Positions 58,570 to 64,000 of a stretch of 64,000 bases of DNA are shown here, piece after piece. Positions within the stretch are counted from its first letter, which is position 1. Each line of letters begins with the position of its first letter. The stretch comes from Owenia fusiformis (Eukaryota; Annelida; Polychaeta; Sabellida; Oweniidae). Location: NCBI GenBank assembly GCA_903813345.2, contig CAIIXF020000010.1, positions 3,957,169 to 4,021,168 on the forward strand, given 5' to 3'. The notes under the pieces are model-generated. The model did no database searches. It was not told the DNA's origin and saw nothing but the letters and a program-made list of their open reading frames with translations. The position numbers and the translations under genes were made by a program.

Positions 58570-58767
58570 TTAGTTAGAATAGCTTGTTATATACCAAAAC
58601 AATTCAAATTACAATAAAATTATATTTAATGATTTTTGATGGCGTACAGTGAATGCTTCAGTAAAAAGACCTAGATTCTGATTATAAGAACATTGTTATA
58701 GATTCGAAGAAACCGAATTTGAATTCAAAACGAAATGTACTGCGTTCTCTGATGATACACGCATACC

Positions 58768-58892
58768 TTATGCCGTGGTCACATTTGCTCCGATTTTCAC
58801 TACGGCGACCGGCCGATTGAGTATTTTGTTCAAAGTTGAATACAATATTTAGCGCCGGTCGATGGATCGGAGCAAATGTGACCTAGGCATTA
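58768..58892. mobile_element. Palindromic MITE family A, copy 3
   Basis: Ends TTATGCCGTGGTCACATTTGC and (reverse complement) TAATGCCTAGGTCACATTTGC with CTCCGAT. About 20 bp of the right half found in copy 1 are missing, so the hairpin is asymmetric. Confidence 0.75.
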
Positions 58893-59681
58893 CATGGGAG
58901 TAGTTTGGCGGTTATATTTCTTTTTCTTCTGATGTGGTTATTTTTTGCCCACCCCTATAAAATTGTTTCGTTCGATTGTCAAAATTCAAGAGTTTTTGAA
59001 CTGGCTTATACTGCAATGTATGTAATGTTTGTATTGGAAATGTTCTTAGAATGACATTACACAAGCCCATATTACACCCGCCCTGTCTACTAAACATAAA
59101 AAATGCTACGTGCATCATCGACGTATAATTTAGCTAGTAGGGCACCAATCGTATCATGTAAACCTTGTGATGACGTTTGCCTTACACGTAACTCACTGAG
59201 TCATAAAAGGTGTGAACAAACTGTCCTCTCATCCTTCTTCAAAGGACTTCATTTATGCTTAAATTCAGGGAAGATGTAAAATACCCTTGTACCAAGGATG
59301 TATATCCCACTTATCTTTATATTGTTCCACAAACATTCAGTTGTTGCCTCTACCATGATAGCATTCCACTTCATTTGCGAATTTAACTGCCGGTTGACGG
59401 GTGACGGATTAACCGACTATTGTATGACCAACTCATTTAAATATGGACAGTAACTGTCACTGTTTCATTCATACTTAAACGAGTTGACAATAAAAAGAAG
59501 ATTAGACCGTCAGTCGTTGGTTGATTTCGCGAATGCTACCAAAGACATTTAAGACTGCAGTCGGTTTTGAGGTCGGTATATTGAGACTACAATTCCTAAT
59601 TTAACTCGTTCATTAAACTGACGTATATTTTTTCGTTTGGAGGTAGAATGGGTTAATCACCAGATTCAGTGTGTGTAGTTT

Positions 59682-59687
59682 TTTAAT
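59682..59687 (-). terminator. Candidate polyadenylation signal ATTAAA (minus strand)
   Basis: Lies about 140 bp after the stop codon of the EGF membrane protein gene. Only the hexamer supports it. Confidence 0.3.
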
Positions 59688-59825
59688 ATAATCATTATCA
59701 TGGATCCTGGGATCAGTACGATCTTTTGATAAAACGTCACAAGCTATTGCATCCAAGTTAGAGTGACATCAAACGCATATCGGTTAACAGGACCTGCTAA
59801 TATACACGCGCGACTGAAGTATTGT

Positions 59826-60100
59826 CTACGATGTAATACCAGAAGTAGACGCTTCGGGGTCGCTATACTCGTTGCGTGCACCACTTTCCGACCATTTATC
59901 GTACTTATTTGTGGTATCTTCCAAAATGAATGGTTTTTGAGCTGTTTCATCTAAGTGGCGATATTCCTGTTTGCGTCTGATAGCAATGCATAGTATTGCA
60001 AAAGCAATTAGAGTAAGAAGTATCATCCATATGATTAGAACTATTTGTACAATTGGGTTCACCAGTTCACTACCCCATGCATCCTTGTCAGAGACGGCAG
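59826..60100 (-). CDS. EGF membrane protein: membrane span and tail exon
   Basis: Acceptor TATATTAAAG in phase 1. Reads AVSDKDAWGSELVNP, the span IVQIVLIIWMILLTLIAFAI, then RRKQEYRHLDETAQKPF and a Ser/Glu/Tyr tail ending STSGITS and TAG. The basic residues after the span place the tail in the cytoplasm. Confidence 0.8.
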
Positions 60101-62695
60101 CTTTAATATAAATAAATCATGCGAGTTATAAGTTAGTATCCTTCACGTTACTTACGTTACAGTACTTCATAAATGCTTTATTATTTAACTCCGAGTGTTA
60201 TTAAAAACAATAAAATATGCATGAAGAAAAATCTAGAAAAACTACTGTGCATTTATAGAATAGAGTTAATTTACTAATGATTCATTGAGTACAAAAGTAC
60301 GCACCTGTTTTAGGTATGTTTTCTTCGGATTCTAGAAAATAAGAAAATAATTCTTTCATCAATTGCAAGAGTAGCCGACGAGAGAATCTTTTCTTTATCT
60401 CTAAGTTAAAATTAATTGCATTAATAGCAATAACAGTCGCATTTAATACGACCCTCAAAACATTCAAATCTATGATGTGTCGATGAATGTATATGTAGAT
60501 AGCGCCAGTATTTTTTAGTAAATGTGCTTCTGTATTCTCATTTTCAAATAAATCGTGACATATAAAGGGCGTTAGAAATAATTGTATATAAAGATGGCAG
60601 TACATTCATTCAACGTCTAGATCTTATATATCTTACTGCCATCTTTATATCGGCCTAAAACCTACGAACGCATTTGATAGCATCAGTTACCTTTCACACA
60701 GAATACTCCTTCTTCTTTGTAGCCCTTTTCACACCTACACTCAGCAGCTTCATTGGTACCTTTTCTCACAACGCATTCAGAGTGCGCAGCACCAGAATTA
60801 CATATTGCGTCATTATCACACGCCGTGCCCAACACTATGAAAGATACATGTACAATGTAAGATAACTTACAGAATCAAAAATAGAACCCGAGGCACAGGG
60901 ATACTAAGCAAATGTTTCATTCTATTGAGGGCAATACCTGTTCATCTTGCAATGATTTTTGACAGGTCGTATTGCCCGAACATATAGAATGAAATATTTG
61001 TTTTATTATATCATTGCTATAAATCCACTACGGTCACTTTGCATTTCAAAGAAATATAGAATATTTGTTTTAACCCATCAGTTAACATAACTACGTACAA
61101 GTATCATTATAGTACACTTTTATTCGAGACACTACTCGTCATTTTTGAAGTCACGGGGTACATTGCCAGCTTTTGCAGACTGCACGCATGCGACCAAGTC
61201 TCGTTTACAAGAACACATGCATAATTGGACCCCCTTTAACATATTGAGTAGGGAGTACCCCATGGCTCATTACAGCAGCAGGGTATTATTAACATATTGA
61301 GTAGGGAGTACCCCATGGCTCATTGCAGCAGCAGGGTATTATTCATCGCGCCCTGGCTACTTTTCATCAAGTACCCAATGGCCATGTTTTTCTACTTACC
61401 ACCTTTCGTGTTCGTAGAACTAGGAGCTACCGCTGTTGTATTTGGTTTAGCAGTGGTAGAAGTTGTTCTTCTGGGACTTGGATATTTCCAAGAGTCTGCA
61501 ATTAATTGTTATTAAACATTGTATCATCTCAAAATAAAAGATGATAGAAAACGATGCAAATATCGTGTCTGGATCAGCGCAATCAAGAGTCTATGTGGCA
61601 TCGTAAGTATTAAAAGCCTATAACTTATAAGAGCCATACGAAGACGAACCGATGACATTTCAAATTACCCAGGCCAATGGAGATGGAAATCTTAAAACGC
61701 CGTACAGGGCGATAGAGCATGCCACAATAATTATATCAAGGCAACCTACCCATGTCAATTATGACTCCAAAGCTCCACTCCCAGCGCCATACACCAGCGT
61801 AAAATTTTACAGTTTCCCCACGGAGAGGATAATCCACATCAGTGAAGTTATCATGCTTTATTCGGCCATATTGGTAGCGAATTTTGCCAGTCGGGTTCTT
61901 CCATAGTAAAGGGGGAGTGGGTGATTCACTGACAAATCCTATGACGTCACCCTCTAGTACTTTCCATTCATGCATGAATAGGTCTACCTGGCAACGTATC
62001 ATATGGTGAATATTTCAGAAAACTGCCTCTTGGACCAGGAATTATATTACGAACATAGTTTGAACTCGATCATTGACAATATGCGGATATGCTGAATTAA
62101 TATTGATATAATACTGGTTGACCCCAGGAATTGATCACTAGATATTCAAATAACATGTTTTAGATGTATGATGACGGGGTGGTTGTATCGCCAGAATTTT
62201 AAATTCCATGTCTGCTGCTGGGAAATACTGTAGGTTCAAACATGAAATGCAGATTCCCCATAGCGGACAAATATGGCGATCACACTCCGTGATAATGGAG
62301 ACTTTTAAATGACTGACTGCGTTGGCTCCGGGAACTGATCATTACTGCTTAGTAGCATTACTTTGGTGGTCTACATTTTGATATTACCTCGGCAACCTTT
62401 TTATAATAAAATTGTTGCAGGATTACCTCAGTGACAGTTCCCCCATATTGATGATACACGGCCTGTTCAAAAACTAGGGTATAACTTCCGGATCCACCAT
62501 CAACATCCTTGTTAGGTCGCCATGCCTGGATCCTGATTGGATTATTGTTTGCCCAATATAGCCGGAATTTGATGACTGCGCATGTCGGAAGCTCTATATA
62601 TGGTAAGAGGTAGATCCTAGGTGCGCGAAGGTTAATGGGTTGTTCCGTACCAGGCTCGTCTGGATCCCAAACCTTACCAAGAAACTTCTGAGATC
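59826..62695 (-). CDS. Membrane protein with beta-rich ectodomain, Thr-rich linker, EGF domain and one membrane span (partial, 6 exons)
   Basis: Exons 62695-62427, 61987-61750, 61495-61400, 60834-60691, 60331-60305 and 60100-59826 have GT-AG borders and consistent phases (1,0,1,1,1,1), giving about 349 residues. The first two encode an extracellular domain with FRLYWANNNPIRIQAWRP, YTLVFEQAVYHQYGG and EWKVLEGDVIGFVSE, a beta-sandwich-like pattern I have no firm family name for. Then come a Thr/Pro-rich linker, a six-Cys EGF domain, a 9-residue exon, a membrane span (IVQIVLIIWMILLTLIAFAIL) and an RRKQ tail of about 50 residues with Tyr and acidic residues. The upstream phase-1 exon carrying the signal peptide was not found; it may lie in 62700-64000 or outside. 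Likely a cell-surface adhesion or recognition receptor. Confidence 0.75.
60305..60331 (-). CDS. EGF membrane protein: 27-nt micro-exon
   Basis: CTTATTTTCTAG acceptor and CAG|GTGCGT donor frame nine codons' worth (ESEENIPKT). Phase 1 in and out means it could be skipped without frame change, so the exon is probable but possibly alternative. Confidence 0.55.
60585..60650. repeat. Perfect 17-bp inverted repeat with a 31-nt loop
   Basis: ATATAAAGATGGCAGTA (ending 60602) pairs perfectly with TACTGCCATCTTTATAT (from 60634). It lies in an intron of the EGF membrane protein gene. Could be a MITE relic; the stem is short for a microRNA precursor. Confidence 0.55.
60691..60834 (-). CDS. EGF membrane protein: EGF-like domain exon
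   Basis: Acceptor TTTCATAG, donor AAAG|GTAACT, symmetric phase 1-1 as usual for EGF modules. Cys pattern C-x5-C-x8-C-x10-C-x-C-x11-C (ACDNDAICNS, SECVV, ECRCEKGY, VFCVK). No calcium-binding consensus. Confidence 0.85.
60910..60999. repeat. ~90-bp hairpin (micro-MITE)
   Basis: AAATGTTTCATTCTATTGAG with GGCAATACCTGT at the left pairs with GACAGGTCGTATTGCCCGAA and ATAGAATGAAATATTT at the right. Intronic. Confidence 0.6.
61237..61343. repeat. 53-nt direct duplication
   Basis: TTAACATATTGAGTAGGGAG to GCAGCAGGGTATTATT occurs twice in tandem, differing at one base (TTACAGC / TTGCAGC). A recent duplication just 3' (gene sense) of the Thr-rich linker exon. Confidence 0.85.
61400..61495 (-). CDS. EGF membrane protein: Thr-rich linker exon
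   Basis: Acceptor AATTGCAG, donor GTAAGT. Reads SWKYPSPRRTTSTTAKPN then TTAVAPSSTNTKG, a likely O-glycosylated spacer. Confidence 0.7.
61750..61987 (-). CDS. EGF membrane protein: ectodomain exon B
   Basis: Acceptor GTTGCCAG, donor ATGG|GTAGGT. Encodes VDLFMHEWKVLEGDVIGF, PPLLWKNPTGKIRYQYG and WRWEWSFGVIIDM. The branch/pyrimidine region is weak, so the exact 5' border is the least certain of the set, but phase agrees on both sides. Confidence 0.7.
62427..62695 (-). CDS. EGF membrane protein: ectodomain exon A
   Basis: Acceptor ACAAATCAG, donor GAG|GTAATC. Encodes KFLGKVWDPDEPGTEQPIN, the strand TCAVIKFRLYWANNNPIRI and GSYTLVFEQAVYHQYGGT. It is open over all 89 codons with strong alternation of hydrophobic residues. 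Confidence 0.75.
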
Positions 62696-62699
62696 CTGA

Positions 62700-64000
62700 T
62701 TTGTATAAATTAGGTGTAGCATGGAGTAAAACAAAGGAGAAAATGTAAGTGGAGTTGAGATTGTACGCACATGTACTTTCGTTTCAGAGCATGAATCCAG
62801 AGCAATGCAAACATTTTGTTCACTTGATGTGTCAAGTTCTGATTAGTAATTCTGTTTAATTGGCCAATTCTTTTTTTTCACTTAAAATAAGAATGAGATT
62901 ACCATGTAAAATACAACCTGCAATCTTCTATTAAGAATTCCCAGACGTCTCTTTTTGTTTTATTTTTGACGTCTCTTTTTGTTTTTATTTTGATATGAAT
63001 TCTAATTAATTATGCAAACTAGCTGAACTAATTTAATGTCTTAGATTTTAATCAAAGCAGACAACACCAGTGAGACCTCAATCTATGGTATTGTATTTAT
63101 CCTGGTGGTCCAACGCGCCTCAGAGTATGACGTATCTCAAAATTCAGTTTACAATAATTTGAAGTATTTTTGGACGACCCTCGTACAAGTATGGTGAAGA
63201 ACAATTTTCTCTAAAGTTTAAACAGGTACCAATAAAATACTATTCAGATTCAACTGATCTTATTTATCAGAATTTCTCGACAAAAAAAACGTTCGTCCAA
63301 CTATGACCCGAGCATATGGGTTATAAATAATACTATGATTAAGGGACCTAAACACCAATCAACTACTATAACTGAAAGCAAGCTACCATGACCAAGCAGA
63401 TAAGATATAAAAATATAGTTTGGGCAATGCATGTATCTTTCACGAAACTATGCAGTGAAAATAATAGATTTTAATAAATCGACAACAGGTCGTCGTGGCT
63501 GTACAATACACGGTATCCATCATTCATAGATAAAAATCAGCATTTTCGTTACTTTTTTACTCCTTCCGCCTAACGAATTCATTCGTTCTTCCACAATAGT
63601 ACTGTTGACAATTTCATCCCCCTCCTTAGGTTTGGCAACTGGAAGTTTTTATACGTATTTCGTAAATTCATCATTTTGATTTTGATTTTTCTAATTCGCC
63701 GAACATAACCAGGCTTTGATCAAAAAGAGGCATTGGGTTGCGAAACTTATAATGAGGTAATGAGGAGTGTAGATGTCATCCCTTGGGATACAGCAGAGTA
63801 CGCAATGACAAACCATGTTTTTTCAATAGCTTCATATTTATTTTGTATTCATCAATATATTCATTTTTAATGTTCACTTAATATTCAAAAAGTACAACAA
63901 TACAGTTCTTTCAAATCATATGATATATTGTATGTGACTTGAATAATATAGGATATATAATTGTAAGTTGACATTTTGAGACACAGTGGAGTAAAGTAAA
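62700..64000. other. Upstream region of the EGF membrane protein gene; first exon not identified
   Basis: On the minus strand TATAAAAACTTCC near 63650 precedes ATGAAATTGTCAACAGTAC near 63620, a conceivable core promoter and start, but the frame closes after 12 codons and no donor in the needed phase is convincing. An isolated mariner-type terminus (GGACGACCCTCGTAC) lies at 63173-63187. A 22-nt GACGTCTCTTTTTGTTT unit is duplicated at 62947-62985. Confidence 0.35.

Noticed and set aside
60585-60650. MicroRNA precursor
   Set aside because: The stem is perfect but only 17 bp, too short for a Drosha/Dicer substrate and more like a transposon relic.
1-64000. tRNA, rRNA and CRISPR features
   Set aside because: No GTTC-x-A/T-C boxes with cloverleaf context, no rRNA-like segments and no regularly spaced repeat-spacer arrays were noticed; a covariance-model search would be needed to exclude small RNA genes formally.

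Overview
The window is an animal (metazoan) nuclear genome segment: it is AT-rich, its genes are split by GT-AG introns, and transposon remnants are very dense. Protein content (a retromer sorting nexin, a secreted peptide-hormone-like precursor, a three-finger/mucin membrane protein and an EGF membrane protein) together with the repeat load suits a marine invertebrate, perhaps a lophotrochozoan or an invertebrate deuterostome. I cannot fix the phylum from sequence alone.

Four genes are supported. (1) Plus strand, 6385-15419: six exons whose phases all agree give a ~1,027-residue type I membrane protein with signal peptide, a 12-cysteine Ly6/uPAR-like head, a Thr/Pro-rich mucin stalk, about 52 eight-residue Gly-Ser-Asp-Ala-Gly-Thr repeats, one membrane span and an acidic tail. 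(2) Minus strand, 22010-21210: a 173-residue secreted precursor with three Cys-rich peptides between dibasic sites, two with amidation signals. (3) Minus strand, 52108-28717: a complete 12-exon, 502-residue SNX1/SNX2 sorting nexin spread over 23 kb of transposon-filled introns, with a perfect palindromic CACGTG-type (CLEAR-like) site 8 bp before the start codon. (4) Minus strand, 62695-59826 (5' end not found): a membrane protein with a beta-rich ectodomain, Thr-rich linker, EGF domain, membrane span and short tail.

Everything else that could be identified is repeats. 1-5290 holds a LINE reverse-transcriptase fragment, foldback/MITE elements, an element bounded by arrays of 15-nt motifs and a mariner-like element with nested palindromes. 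10158-11688 and 57988-58569 are Harbinger-like copies with TTA target duplications. 15521-16084, 18180-19114 and 19806-21037 are TA-flanked elements with CAGGGTGG-type ends. The SNX introns contain a 6.1-kb inverted repeat (29263-35393), an 868-bp hAT insertion ending 14 bp from a splice donor, a 150-nt tandem array and two copies of an element whose ends co-vary. 52506-53974 is a foldback interrupted by a hAT element with a broken transposase tail, and 55537-57820 is a three-level nest (mariner, then Tc1-like, then an hAT-like MITE).

The genes look functionally independent and are not an operon. The most notable items are the peptide precursor with its repeated C-x-C-C-x7-C-C-x2-C motif, the three-finger/mucin/VNTR receptor-like protein, and the long intronic inverted repeat, which should make extensive double-stranded RNA in SNX pre-mRNA.
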